Origin: Pyxicephalus adspersus
Taxonomy: Eukaryota; Chordata; Amphibia; Anura; Pyxicephalidae
Assembly (NCBI RefSeq): GCF_032062135.1
Contig: NC_092864.1
Location: 21,567,082 to 21,631,081 of the forward strand
Reading direction: 5' to 3'
DNA length: 64,000 nt
In this document: piece by piece, positions 48,421 through 60,519 of the stretch
Layout of the letters: every line of letters starts with the position of its first letter
How positions within the stretch are numbered: the first letter of the stretch is position 1
Position numbers and translations under genes: made by a program
Notes under the pieces: model-generated
The model's input: only the letters and a program-made list of their open reading frames with translations
What the model was told of the DNA's origin: nothing
Database searches by the model: none

Positions 48421-48935
48421 TTTCTCGGTAATAGAAGAAAAGATAGTGTTGGGGAAAAGATTCTATCTTTTTAGGACTTTCAGGGAGATAATGTATATTT
48501 CTAATATATTTTTTTTATATTTCTGTTCGGTAACTGTCTGGAACATCAGAACTCTTGCAGCATCCCCTGTATGTAATACATTCCTGTATCAGGCAAATAA
48601 TGAAATTATATTACCTGCAGTGCGGTTACAACTGCCAGCTAGAGATACCTTGTTCAATACATTCAGTATTCTCTAAGTAGTCTGGTAATCAGTCTCCAAA
48701 TGTTACAGGGGATAAAAGTTAAAGTAGTTTTAAACCCACCAGGAAAAAAAAACATATTTAAGTTTTAATACATTTATTATATTAAAGAATATCTTTTTTT
48801 CTAAACTTATTTAAAGCATTTTAGAGAGCTGTATTCCCCTGGCCGAACTTCAGGAAGGGCTACATGCCCAGTGAGCACTTGTATGCTCATATACACAATG
48901 ATCTACTTAACACGTATGCACATTTTACATCTTCG

Positions 48936-49142
48936 TGCCAGATTTATTTAAGCTCCCCAAGACTGGAGCTATCACGGCAGAATGTGGGTGATTCATAAAA
49001 CCTGGAATGGACTTTTTAAATCACTTTCTATTATTTGGTAAAAGTTTTCAATCCTTGACCAAATCTTTTCTAGGTTTGCTGGACCTAGATTCTCCTATTA
49101 TAGTCTATCTTCTCCATTGTTAAAGAGCTTTAATAGATTATG
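48936..49142. mobile_element. Palindromic MITE, copy 3
   Basis: Left arm GCCAGATTTATTTAAGCTCC, centre TTTGGTAAAAGTTTTCAATC, right arm TTGTTAAAGAGCTTTAATAG. Landmarks agree with copies 2 and 4, with more divergence. Confidence 0.65.
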
Positions 49143-49400
49143 CCATTTGTTTCTAATGCACAGGAGCTAAGGCAGTCCCAGTATTCCCACCACCAATATT
49201 TACCTACTGCATACGTGCATGTGTTCAACTGTAGTACTGTGCATACATCAATTTTGGATAAAAGAACCCAGTTGTAGCTACTACTTCTTCTGTTTCAGTT
49301 TGTACCTTATGCAGTGCTTGTCCATGAACACAAAGTAAAAAAAAACCTGTATGAAGGATGAGCTACAACTTTATTACATACGTAAAATATAATATAATAT

Positions 49401-49483
49401 GTTCTTCAGGGGCAAGGACATCAATATGATTAAGTTCCTCAGGGGAAAGGACATTAATATAATTAAGTTCCCCAGGGGCAAGG
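49401..49483. repeat. 33-bp tandem repeat, 2.5 units
   Basis: Units start GTTCTTCAGGGGCAAGGACA, GTTCCTCAGGGGAAAGGACA and GTTCCCCAGGGGCAAGG. Confidence 0.85.
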
Positions 49484-50290
49484 CAACTGTTTCTGGTTTA
49501 CCCCTGAGGAAGAATGTATGCACCACTAAATTTAATAGATGATTCCACTTATTATGCCAATAAGTCAGCTTTAGTTTTACACTGAAATATAATACTGTAG
49601 CAAATTAGCAAGTTTTCTCTGCATATTAAATCACAGAAACAATTTGTAACTAAAAGCCTGCCAGCAAAGAAAGGTAAATGGACAAAGCATTAGCTGCAGG
49701 TTTGCCCACGTTCGTAAAAAGAGTTTTTTTCACGCTTTCACAGTATAACCTAACATGTGCCATTAAAAAGAAAAATCTCTAAAATTTAATTAGGCAACAT
49801 TTAAACTCTAAAATGCCCTTAAGCAAATTAATTCATGTGCATGTTCCTTTTGCAAGAACCATAAATGGATTTAAAACACTCACTTGAAATGCAAAAATAA
49901 AGTACTAGAAAATAAATTAGTTTATACTGATATTTTCTCTTCAGTTTTCATATAATGTCTTAGAGGTTTTATAAACTTCTTTTCACTTCTATGATATTAC
50001 AGGAAACTTTATAAAATGACGCAATTTACAAATGACCATTTAAAGAAACACTGGTGCACCCCAGTTGGAAATGAACATCCATTCAGGCAAACAGCCTACC
50101 TACAGCCTTTTTGCTTTTTCTCTTTGCATATTGCAGTGGACCAGCTTAAAATTTATTGTTCCTGCCATATTGCTGTTACAAGAAGTGAGAAGAAATGTTA
50201 AATATATTATTTTATAAGCTAACAAATGTACTCAAAATTAGACCTTTAAATTAGTGCAAATGATTAGAATATGCCACATCCCTTTCAATC

Positions 50291-50897
50291 TAACATTGCA
50301 AGACACTTTGTTTTGGCTGAGTCATTGGCTTTGGGACTTTTAAAGTATATAATATTTTTTGAACACTTCAAACAATATATTTAGAAATAATCTAATGATT
50401 TATTAATTTATAATTCATAAAACTTGGTTAAAAACATTACAAAAATCTAAAAGTTGGTACATATTAAATCCAGAGGTTGGTACATAATAAATAGGCTAAT
50501 GATATATCGACGCGTTTCTCAGAACAAAGTCCGCTTCATCAGGAGTTCATTAGCTGCTATCAATTGAGATGTCTATTTTCTGGATAAATAAGTTGCAGGA
50601 TCAATCAATACAGATATCCTATATCAGGTTAGTACAGGCTACACAGGCTATGCAATCCTTTCCAAACTAGTAATTTTCGTATTCCAATGTTAAGTGGATG
50701 TCCTATTAGGATTTGGTTCCAGGATAAGTTTGTTTACCTGCTGATCAACTTTTGGATTTGTGTGATGTTTTTAACCAAGTTTTATGAATTTTAAATGAAA
50801 AAATCATTGGATTATTTCTAAATATATTGTTTGAGGTGTTCAAAATGACCCAAAATGGGCCAATGACCCAGCCAAAACACAATGTTTTGCAATGTTA
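50291..50897. mobile_element. Fold-back element with 160-bp arms
   Basis: Left arm (50291-50458) starts TAACATTGCAAGACAC. The right arm (50740-50897) is its inverted copy ending GCAATGTTA; both hold TAAAACTTGGTTAAAAACAT-type and AACAATATATTTAGAAATAA sequence. Arms agree at roughly 85% by eye. The 280-bp loop contains the hammerhead-like motif. No clear target duplication. Confidence 0.75.
50495..50554 (-). ncRNA. Hammerhead-ribozyme-like motif (type I layout)
   Basis: On the minus strand the core box CUGAUGA lies at 50542-50536 and the GAAA box at 50518-50515, followed by the palindrome ACGCGU and then C at 50509, the expected cleavage position. Stem I: GCUAAUG (50554-50548) pairs perfectly with CAUUAGC (50501-50495), and two further pairs (C-G, U-A) sit next to the core after a 3x5 internal loop. 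Stem II (50535-50519) keeps four pairs around a UUU loop, but the pairs nearest the core are mismatched and one extra A follows CUGAUGA. A self-complementary stem III too short for a monomer is typical of hammerheads in Penelope-like elements, which are thought to act as dimers. Activity of this copy is doubtful because of stem II. Confidence 0.6.
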
Positions 50898-50952
50898 TAT
50901 TATTTTATAGGATGTATCTGCAAAAATGCAGCCTAGTTAATATAAACTCTAC

Positions 50953-51441
50953 CCAATTTGGGCTCTATGCCAGCTTTAAGAAAAAGAGGGTGGCATAATA
51001 TCCAACAAGATACTGCCCTAAATCAATATATAAATGGTCCATATAGTGAACTCTCTACTTTATTATTCAATTTAAGGACATTACATTTCTGGATAAGGAA
51101 GAGATTCTTCACAGTAAACTCTGTGAAAATGTGGAATAGGCTCCCTCAAGAAGTAATTTGAGCAAGTAATATAGATTGCTTAAAGAATAAATACTTAGAA
51201 GCACAGAATATAACTGGGTAATAAAGTTTTAAAGTAAAGATAACAGAGACTTTTTATGCAGAGAACATCTTATTGTCTTACAAGATCCCCTGTTGGAACA
51301 AATCGAACCAGGGTTTTTTTTTACCTCCCTCTGGATCACTTATGTCTATAGGATTTTTATGTGGAATATGTTTATTTGTGGTTGAACTTGATGGACTTAT
51401 GTCTTTGTTCAACCTTACTGACTATATGTAACTATGTAACT
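50953..51441 (+). mobile_element. LINE 3' end (CR1/L2/Rex-like C-terminus)
   Basis: The frame ending near 51161 reads RKRFFTVNSVKMWNRLPQEV, the conserved tail of non-LTR reverse-transcriptase proteins of the CR1/L2 group (F-F-x3-V-x3-WN-x-LP-x-EV). A stop follows, then the well-spread amphibian 3' sequence with GTTGAACTTGATGGACTT and a terminal run of short TAACTATGTAAC repeats. Only the last part of the protein is present, so this is a 5'-truncated insertion. The exact clade is not certain. Confidence 0.6.
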
Positions 51442-52284
51442 GCAAAAAATTATGAAATAAGTTTGAAATTATGAAATAAGTTTTAAATACATTTTAAAAT
51501 AAGTTTGAATACCAGGTAAACAGCTCAATACACATGTGATATGTATCGTTTAGGCCAAGGTACATACTTGCATTTGTATGATTTACAAAAACAATTTTAA
51601 TTATTTTTAATGACTACATAACTGAATTAATTGGTATATTACATAAGACCCAACTATAGCTTAAAGAATGTAAGATGCTAATTTTCTTATTTAGGTTTTT
51701 TGCCAATCACTAGTGTTTGTTTTTTTTTTTGATGGGAAGAACTGGAAAGTGTATAAAGCAATGCTTGCAACAGCATTCATTTATTATATGACCTTGGCAT
51801 TCTCTTTAGAACTTCCTGTTTGCGTTATGTCTGTTTTCTCCCAATAAAGAAGTGCCTGCATAGTGAAAACTGAATGCCAGTACCACCTGTATATTGCCAC
51901 ACTCCTCTGCTGACTGAACACATCAAATCATTACGTCTCTGCATCCAGTGTTGTCACCCAGCTGCTCATAGCTGGCTCACTGGCCAACAGGAGGCTCTGT
52001 AAATTGTAGGAAGCCCAGAGGACTTGGTTGGAAAGAAAGTGTGCACATTCCCGGGAAGCCCAGAGCTGGTGTCTCTGCCAAAGCATTTAATTACAACAAA
52101 TGATGCTGATGACAAAGGGATGATGCTTCTCTGGAGCTTTCATTTGGTGTGGGATCCCAGTGCTGAATGCCAATGTAGAAAATTTGAGCTAAACATTAAG
52201 CAGCACTTTAATATCATCGACAATGAAGGAAAACTGCTGATCTAGATGCCATTTGGATTGTACTACAACATTTAAAGGAAACTG

Positions 52285-52285
<1 letters not shown>
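51442..52285. other. Spacer; repeat-poor part at 51960-52245
   Basis: A 73-codon frame at 52024-52245 lies in repeat-poor DNA with GATGCTGATGACAAAGGGAT. It has no domain and no splice-like borders that I trust. It could be a conserved non-coding block. Confidence 0.3.
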
Positions 52286-52334
<49 letters not shown>

Positions 52335-52338
52335 ATTA
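52286..52338. repeat. (AT)n microsatellite
   Basis: About 50 bp of AT/TA dinucleotides with two phase breaks. Confidence 0.9.
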
Positions 52339-52701
52339 TCTGTTTTTGTTTTTGTACCTGTTTTTACATTTTTGGCACTCATGTTTCCAGTTTTCACTGC
52401 AGTCTTACAATACACATTAAGGTAGAAGGCTTTTTTTTCTAATCATTTGCACTACCTTTTGCTTTTTCTAACTTGAGCTTATTATTGCTTTGCTGAATTT
52501 AGAGCAGACATACATTGCGGGTCTTCAGTTGTCTTTGTGCTTCTGGTGTGCCCCTGAGTCTTTATAGAGGAATAGCCCACCTTCAATCCATGTATATATG
52601 CATTGCTATATATATATGTCACAATTTGGATGTTGAGTTAGGGTCTGCAATTTTCAGAGTGGTCATGATGCAGCAGCATGGCTGCAATTTACCTTACCCA
52701 T

Positions 52702-52908
52702 TGGACCTGGCTTTTTAAAGCTCTCCGAGGGTGGGGAGGATACACTTTCATCAGTAAAACTCGGTGATCCGGCAAACCTGTAATTTGCCATTTGTTAGCA
52801 AATGTTTCGAATCCTGGACCAGATCGCTTTCAGGTTTTCTGTATCACCCAGCTTTACCAATGAAGTGTATCCTCTCCAGCCTTGGAGAGTTTTATTAAAC
52901 CAGGTCCA
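52702..52908. mobile_element. Palindromic MITE, copy 4 (best preserved)
   Basis: A near-complete hairpin: GGACCTGGCTTTTTAAAGCT at the left against CCAAGGCTGGAGAGGATACA-type sequence read back from the right end CCAGGTCC. The centre is TTTGCCATTTGTTAGCAAAT. ATT precedes and follows the element, a possible 3-bp target duplication as in PIF/Harbinger elements; this is weak. Confidence 0.75.
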
Positions 52909-53754
52909 TTGACTCAAAAACATTTAGTACAATTGAATATTTTGCAGCTATTTGGGCTAATTTGGCTATTTTTCCCTTTAAAATAAAAAACACTAAAATA
53001 CGATGATATTAAACACATTTAGCGCAGTGTTTTTTTTTCTAGATGAGAGAATCTAAAGTCTTTTTTTTTTCAGGTAAAGCTCATATCCCCCAAAGAACAT
53101 CATTGCTATGGATTTAATGAACTCAGCAGTACAGTCACTAACTCATGTAGTATATAATGTAATTCCCTTTGATAAAATACTGTATAAACATATGGAGTGA
53201 AGGACCAATGTTTTTTCCTTTGTAGTGTTTGGAGAATTCGTTAGCAATGTTTGCCCCCAACTCTAATGATTCCAACAAAACAGTCAACTGTGATATATAA
53301 AACACACACAAGCACCCATACACACATAACATCTGTTTCACGTAATGACTATATTATTAATAAACATTGCCAAACAATCACCAGATGGTGCAAATTATAT
53401 GTTGATCCTATATATAGGAACAAACCTGTTTTCTTATAACATAACCTTAGTTGTAACATTTACTTGTATATGAGTGATTGGATGACACCCAAACATGAAG
53501 TTCTGTTCATTTGATTTTTCTATTCATCTGTTACAAATGTTCATTGCATGTTCTTTAGTTCTGAAATATAAATAAATGTGGGAGGTTGTTGGGTTTATAC
53601 TCAAGCACACATTTTTGTATATGTTGTGGTTTGTCAAAGGGGCAATCTACATAACAGTAAGTTTAGGTAAATGTGGCCTATGTTAGTCTTTGATTTTTTA
53701 TATATATTGGATTCTACAACAGTAAGATCTCCAACATATAATTTCATATTCTGT
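52909..53754. other. Spacer, nothing recognised
   Basis: AT-rich with T runs near 53032 and 53060; short frames without signal. Confidence 0.4.
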
Positions 53755-53970
53755 CCTGGAGTTTGTATATGCTAATGAAGGTTTCCTTCAGGCATCTAGT
53801 TTCCTCCCACTTCCCAAAAAATGCACTTAGGTTAATTGGCCGGCCAACAAAACTGGCATTGGACCATAGTAATGACATACGACTATGGTAGGGGCATTAG
53901 ATTTGAGGGACAGTTAGTGACATGACTATGGACTTTATAAACCATTTGTAATTTGTTGGTACTATATAAA
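53755..53970 (+). repeat. Interspersed repeat related to those at 15.6 and 33.6 kb
   Basis: Contains TAGTTTCCTCCCACTTCCCA, then GGGACAGTTAGTGACATGAC and ends with TTGTTGGTACTATATAAATAC, which is the complement of the ATTTATATAGCGCCAACA start of the other two. Opposite orientation; family not assigned. Confidence 0.6.
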
Positions 53971-53999
53971 TACATTATAATATAACACTATTAGCCCAC

Positions 54000-54282
54000 T
54001 GTGATGCTTTTAGTGTCTCCGCAAACCCAATGTGCGCATGTCCAAGACTTACTTCAGCATGGCCAGACCAATCAAGATGGCTAAAGATCTGGAAGCAGGA
54101 AGAGCAGCGGAAGAAGATGGTGGCTCCTGCCACAGAATGGGGTCAGGTGAGTGTAAATAAAAGATTGTGATCAGGCAGGTAAGGTTATTTTATTGCAGAA
54201 TAGGCGTCACCTGTCCCTTCTTTAATAAAGGACCTGCCTGGTTGTAATCGTGTTATGTGTTAGAATTTAGTTCCGCTTTAAA
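54000..54282. mobile_element. MITE-like repeat sharing a core with 20.2 kb
   Basis: Core GTGATCAGGCAGGTAAGGTT at about 54168, nearly identical over 37 bp to 20177-20213. Ends AGTTCCGCTTTAA, complementary to the TTAAAGTGGAACT start of the 19.9-kb copy. Confidence 0.55.
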
Positions 54283-54859
54283 TGTAAGATAATCCAACAA
54301 GTAGGTTTAAAAGTAAGTATATGAAAATACTATGGATACTACATGTATTGAAGTTCAGGAATGCAAATATAATATATATGAATAAATATATAGATTTTGA
54401 TGCAAGTTGTCCCTAAAGACTGACTATACCTGAAAAAGATGAGGTCATTGGGGTCAACAAAATGCTGTAGGTACCAGGAGGTGCCTACCCATACCTTCAA
54501 CAGCTTTCTAAATGTTCCTTAGCTGGGACTGATGAGACAGACAACGTGCTGGCACTTCCCAAGTGCCTGTGTCATTGAGCTGTTTCAAATGGGTTTTTCA
54601 TTTCAATAGACCTGCATGAGAATGAAGGACTAGTTTAAGTCAGCCCTTCAACATTGCCCCAACAGTTTCCTATCATAGACATAATCCAATAGCTTTGTGC
54701 GGGTACGAGCTGGTTGACACAAAGTAGTCAGAGATTCAGGTTGCGGCAGACAAACAAAGGTGCCTCTAAACACCTACCCTTCATACCCGCAGTAGTTTGT
54801 CCCCTACTGCCCACATAATAGGGTATTTTTTAAGTGTTTAAATAACTTGCATTGTAAGG

Positions 54860-55180
54860 TTGTTGTAAAGATTTCAGAGAAAACCATGACCAGCAATAAT
54901 AAGAAATTCTAAAGTGTCCAATTTTAATCCCATGCTACAGAGAGGCTTAACTTGGAGTTGGCAGTTGCCTAATTTGAGTATATTGATTTCCAAGTGCTGC
55001 GAGAAAGGTGATTGCCAACAAAAGCAAAGACAAAAACACAAACTAATTAATGTGAAGTCACTGATTAAGTGAATAACATTGTTTAAATGCATGAGAAGCA
55101 AGGCGGCAGCTTTTGTGACTATTTCACTTGAAATTGCTGTAAGTGGGTGTTTTTCAATCAAGGCTGTTTATTCTAAACTG
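54860..55180. other. Conserved-noncoding-like island
   Basis: Repeat-poor block with ACTAATTAATGTGAAGTCAC, TGATTAAGTGAATAAC and AACATTGTTTAAATGC. An unusual density of homeodomain and SOX-type words. Inference only. Confidence 0.35.
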
Positions 55181-55649
55181 TTAAACCAACCTTGTTACAA
55201 AACCACTGTAGTGTAGGTTTAGATGGGTACCTTGCCAGAAAAGTTGAGCAACTGCATAAAAATCTATTTCAGATTGAGTCATCCTTGTTATTCCGTCTGA
55301 TGGGGTTAGATTTACCTGCCCACTGTTTTCTGTGTTAAAGGTGCTAAATTGTTTGGGAAAATATAAACTCCCTGCAGTTATTACATTTATTTAAAAAGGT
55401 AAAACAAAAAATAAATTTATTCCAAGCCTTCTCCCTGCCATCCTACATTATGTCCCCCACTAACAAACCCACTCATGGTAACATTTCCATATCTGTGGAT
55501 GTCATTTCAAATGTATTATTTTCATCCTAATCCACTATATTTCTGTAGTAGGAGATCAAAGGGATACCTCTACTCCTTTACTTATTCTTTAAATTGCAAA
55601 AGTATCATAGAAAAAAAATTCTACATGCAGAGATCCAAATCTTAAAACT

Positions 55650-56560
55650 AGTACTATCAGCGTCATTGGTAGGGATGTAATGGGAACAAATATGTTTTTT
55701 TGCAGCACACATGTGCAGGTGATAAACATACTCTCCTGCACATGCAGGCAGTTCTGAGCCTGGGCATGCCTGCTCTTCCAGATTTAATAAGTATTACCCC
55801 TCCTGCCAGCCAATCAGGAAATAGCCTCCTAATCACCCTTGGCTATTTAGCTGGCTCAGTCACAGCACTCATGGTTTGTACAATGTGTCTCCACTAGTGT
55901 TGCACCCTCTAACTCTTCTACGCATTTCCCATACACCTGTCTGTTAAATTAGTTTGTACAGACAGTCCAGCTCCTGTGCTAACCCAATGTCCCCCAGCGT
56001 GTTGTTTCCCTGTCTGTTCCCTTGTGATGTTCCAGTGTTCTCCTGTGTCTGGGAAGGAAGTGGTAAGTGTGAAGAAGTGGTAAGTGTGACAAGAATGTTT
56101 GCTCTGACCCTTGTGTCTCCCATGCCTCTTGCGTCTCCTGCGTTCAAGTGTTTCTGGTGACCACCATGTCACCTGTGACTTCTGTCACATCCTGTGTCTC
56201 CTGTGTTCCCCTGTGCCTGCCATGACCCCTGTGTCACTGGTGTCTATTTCTTTGATTTTTGGTTCTTGGCCCCTGACTTTGTCTCTGACCTCTTTTACTT
56301 GCTGCCTGCCTTAACCCCAGCCTTCCTTGACTATTCTCCTGCTTAGTGATTCGGTACCACACTCAGTTTTGTCAACCATGGTGTGCCCAAGAACTGCAAC
56401 CTGGCAGCAGCCTGCAGTGCAACATCCTCACCACTAGAGACTCCAGAGAAGACCAGGCTTAGATCCTGCACCTTAGCCCTTCTCAGGGCTCTCAACACTA
56501 TAGCGCTATATCTCTCAGCACGCCATAGCGCCCCCTAGAGCACTCCCTCTAAGCGTGACA
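55650..56560 (+). repeat. Solo-LTR-like sequence
   Basis: Contains GGCTATTTAGCTGGCTCAG near 55838 as a possible promoter region, a long C/T-rich middle with repeated CCTGTGTC words, and an end ACCTGGCAGCAGCCTGCAGT to AGCGTGACA that I associate with amphibian Gypsy LTRs. The 3' end at 56560 (TGACA) is likely; the 5' end is unclear. ATTCT after the end also occurs at about 55617, a possible 5-bp duplication. Chance frames on both strands lie inside. Confidence 0.5.
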
Positions 56561-57079
56561 ATTCTGATAGAAGGAAGCAGAAGTGACATCATCAACACAC
56601 CACTGCATATACCTTTACAATCAGCATTAAACAGGGTGATCCTGCATATTTCTTTGATGTATTCTTATGCTTGTCTTTAGCTTTATTATGCTATACAAAT
56701 GTGGTAAAGAAATATTCTGCTACTGCAGAGAGCACATTTTTCTGGATACCTTACATACTTTTGCATTTCTTAGCAATATGTACATATCAGCAAGGAATTC
56801 ACCACACTCCAAGAACTGTCATCTTGACGAGGGCAGGACTTCATTGATTTGAGTACTTGATTCTTGCTGAAGTGAATGTTCAGAGGACATTGTATACTGA
56901 CAATTATGGTACATGGATCTCTAACTTCATCTAGTTTCTGAGCCTTAAGGCCGTTCTTTCTCCCTAGACATAATACCAGCATAACAATACATTCATAGCA
57001 GTAATGGAGGTGAACCAGTCAAGAGTTCAAAGGTCATATACTGTACACAAGCCAACTAAGGCTTCTCCACTAGGCCCTA

Positions 57080-57530
57080 GCATCATGCTGCTGGATTTAC
57101 TAGCAGTGATAAAGCTCAAAGACTGCTGCATGTCAGCTTTCATTAAATCAAGCACAGAAAAGCGTTAAAGCTAAGTTCTGTCTGGAGAGGTAGCTGGATG
57201 CAGCAGTCATTCTACCCTGTCTCTTCGGATGACATGGCGTATCAATTTGCACGCCCCCAAACACAATGTGAAAGCGTTTAGTAGCAACAAAAGCTGGTGG
57301 AAATGCATTTGTTTAAATTGTCAGGAAAAATTAACTTTTTAAGCTGCGAGGTGGAAGTATTTTCACAGACTGCAGTAGCTGTGGGACTAAGATTCAGAAT
57401 ATTTAATCTCCCGATTGGTTTATTTACAGAGTCTGTACCATGTTACTTTCAACACAATCATAGTTGTTTTCAAACAGTGCTTCCGTACACATTGATTGAT
57501 TTAGATCTGCCAGTTTAGATAAGTAAATTA
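57080..57530. other. Conserved-noncoding-like island
   Basis: Repeat-poor, moderately GC block with ATCAATTTGCACGCCC, AATGCATTTGTTTAAATTG and GATTGGTTTATTTACAG. Inference only. Confidence 0.3.
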
Positions 57531-58560
57531 CTGGTGTCAAATACAAGACAAATAAACATGAAGGGTTTTTCCTAAAATGAAATATACAAGTAAAAAAGTA
57601 AATTTAAATATTTGGACAGGAAAGACTGTATAAGTCTATACAACTATTTACCTAATATAATCATTTTTCTTATTTTTGCTCTTTTTCTTCTACCAGCTAA
57701 ATGTAAAATCTCATCTGTTTTTTTTGTATACAAAATACAGTTTTCATCTGTATGAATGTCTACCTTAATTTTCTTTCTAAATAAACTGACATTATAACAT
57801 AGTGAGGTTTATGGGCTTAACCAAAAACCTCCAAACTTAAAACAATCCTTCAGGAATTTTTGGTGGTCTGTAAGACATGGGACCAAATGATTATTCTTCT
57901 TCTTTAATTTTAAACCCAAATCAGGCTACAAAAAAGTTATTATCCCATTTAACTTCTGCTTCTCTTTGTGTTCTGCCATTTTATTCTCTCAAGCTGTGTA
58001 AATGTAAACTATGACCTTCTAAAAGACTTTATTGCAATCTATTTGCACCATTAAAGATGGCTGACTGGCTGATGTCTTTACCTACTTTAGTTCGGAGGAC
58101 CATACTTGCCCATGTAATGATTTTTGGGTTAAGAGCAGCTCAAAGGAGGTGATGAGAGCATTAGGCAAGAAGAAATCACTTTTCAATGCCAGACTAGCCT
58201 ATAAGTTGTGGGCAGGTATAATATAAAGATAGCAGAAAGTCTGTTGGCACACAGATTGGGGTAGAACTCTAAAAGAAAAGTTAGCTTTTCAGGTAAAAAT
58301 AAATAGATTTACTGGTGAATTTGCACACAAGTCTTTGGGTTGGGAGTCCATGTTCTTTTGTTTGAGATCGGTAATGGGAGGAAAAGTGAGCAGCACTAAG
58401 CTTCCTCAGGATTCATGGAATGGTGATGTTTGGAGACAATGTAGCTAAAGAAATGCAACTAAAAGAGTTTAAAGAGTTGTTTTTGGACTTGGCATAGAGC
58501 AAAATCCAGAGGAGTTATAGACTTTTCTTGTAGATGTATCAAGCCACACTTATGACGATA
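57531..58560. other. Spacer, nothing recognised
   Basis: AT-rich sequence without clear repeat or gene signal. Confidence 0.4.
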
Positions 58561-58900
58561 GACACTAAACAAGGAACAAAAAAAAATAGGAACCAGGGGT
58601 GGGACAAAGGCTAAGGCAGGAAGTGGAAAGGTACACAGGCATATTCAGGAAAAAGTAAAATTCTGGGATACAGAAACACAGGATCACAAGAACATACAGG
58701 GCCATACACATATACTTACATACATACACATACATACATACATACATACACAAGAGTCATGGAAGCACAAGGATCAGCAGCAGAAAGCTTGGCTCTACGT
58801 CACATTGGGAAGGTATAACAGCAGAGGCAAAGCTGTCAATCCAGAAACCAGTAGGCAGAACTAGATGTGGCCAGGTACTGAATGACAAACAGTAACAATT
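58561..58900. repeat. A/G-rich repeat-like stretch with CATA microsatellite
   Basis: GGAACAAG, ACACAGGCAT and similar words recall the sequence at 30.1-30.3 kb. It holds a (CATA)n run at about 58702-58751. Borders unknown. Confidence 0.4.
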
Positions 58901-60211
58901 CTGTGTGTTTTCATCCCAATGTAATACAAGAAGGAACAGTCTATTTGATAGTAACAACACCGTTGAGAATAGAATTAGCTTTGCCCAAAATTGATATACC
59001 ATACTTAACCTATAGTGGAGCGTCATTGTCACCCTTAGATAGGATATATATTCCACCATTCCCTTTCCTGCATACCACGGGTGTTAAGTGTTATGCAGTC
59101 CAAAAAATTAGCTGGGAACAATGCTAACTGATACCTAATGGTAGATTTCACAAGATTCTGTCCTTGGAGAAAAGGTAAATAGAAACACCTACACACGAAC
59201 ACACTGTAACACAAAGTCCTTAATTAAAAAATAAATTATATTTAATGATTTTTACAAATAAAACTTAAGTCTCTATCATTAATCTATCATTCAGTGATGT
59301 AAATTTGTATACAGATACATCATTAGCCCTTACGCATAAAGACACTGTGCAAACCATAGAAATAGTCCTTGATTTAAATAAAAAACATATACAAAATGAT
59401 TCCAAAAATAAAATGTATGTCCCCAGAAGCAGATAGAGCATCAATCATGGTGGCCAGGGATGTAAATCTATTGGCAGAACCAGACAACCGATGACGTTAA
59501 CCCATCATACTCTCATCACTTGACATGACATCACCAGCGCAGGGAATCCCAGGTGGCATCATTTACCATATTCCCTGTGCTCTTATTTATGTAACCTGCT
59601 CACCACAGTTCAAAAGCTATGCGATAACAAACCTCAAACATGCAAGATTGGACTTGAACTCAAGACAAACCTGAACCTAATCCGTACTTCTCACATTGAG
59701 TTCTGTAATTTATAGGAAGAAATAACAAAGATGATAATGATCAATCATGGTAACCCAACAATGGCATCACCAAGTAATTGTAACCAATCCTCTGCAAGGT
59801 AAATCAGGGGTAATTGTGTTGATCCGTAAATAACTGTACATGAAGATCATCTTTGGAAGTAAACTGTAATTATTGATTGAGCAAAGGGGTATCAGTCAGG
59901 GGCATTTTCAGATAAACAGATCGTTTCTTTAGATGACTGGTTTAGTGTTATTATTCATCAGCTTTATGTAAAAAAACTGGATGAAAATAATTGTAACTAT
60001 AGCAATATTCCATATTCCAGCTGTTATTTATCTGGCAAAGGTATAAACACGAGGGACCCTTACTGATTGGCCAGGGGCAACACCGCTATTTTTCTTCTGT
60101 CTTAGTATTTGTTCTTGAATCATATTGTTGCTGAGATTTATTTGTGTTCTATTAAATTACTGTTGATATTATTTGTGAAGAGACATGACTGTGGACTCCT
60201 AAGGTTGGAAG
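58901..60211. other. Spacer, nothing recognised
   Basis: No gene or repeat ends recognised. Confidence 0.4.
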
Positions 60212-60519
60212 TAGAGGTGAGCGGAATGGAAAAAATTTGGGGTGGAATGGATTTAAAGCAATTAATCCGGAAATCCCACCAGATTTTAAATCAAAAATTT
60301 AAATTTTTAATAAAAAAAAAGATTAAATACGCCAGATTGGGAGCTTATTTTTTATCTATCGGTTCAGCAGTCCATCTGGAAGCCATTGACAGCTATCTAC
60401 GTCCACCGGTTGAATTGGCTTCCAGTTGCTGGACTAAAATTAACATTTACCCAACATCAAAGAATGTTTATCTCACTTCCAAAACTTGAACCAAACTCAG
60501 GCATTTTTGCCTACCTCTA
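60212..60519. mobile_element. Old hAT-like MITE
   Basis: Left end TAGAGGTGAGCGGAATGG, right end inverted TAGAGGTAGGCAAAAATG. The ends resemble those of the MITE at 17.3 kb. An internal hairpin pairs CTGGAAGCCA with TGGCTTCCAG (about 60377-60428). No target duplication survives. The 126-codon frame across it is a chance frame. Confidence 0.55.

Noticed and set aside
52100..52130. CTGATGA on the plus strand as a ribozyme core
   Set aside because: No GAAA box in range and no stem I.
55918..56314. Overlapping open frames on both strands
   Set aside because: They lie in the C/T-rich part of an LTR-like repeat, where both strands stay open by composition.
60109..60489. 126-codon open frame, the longest on the plus strand outside the retrotransposon
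   Set aside because: It overlaps a hAT-like MITE with inverted ends; Lys/Ile-rich, no domain.
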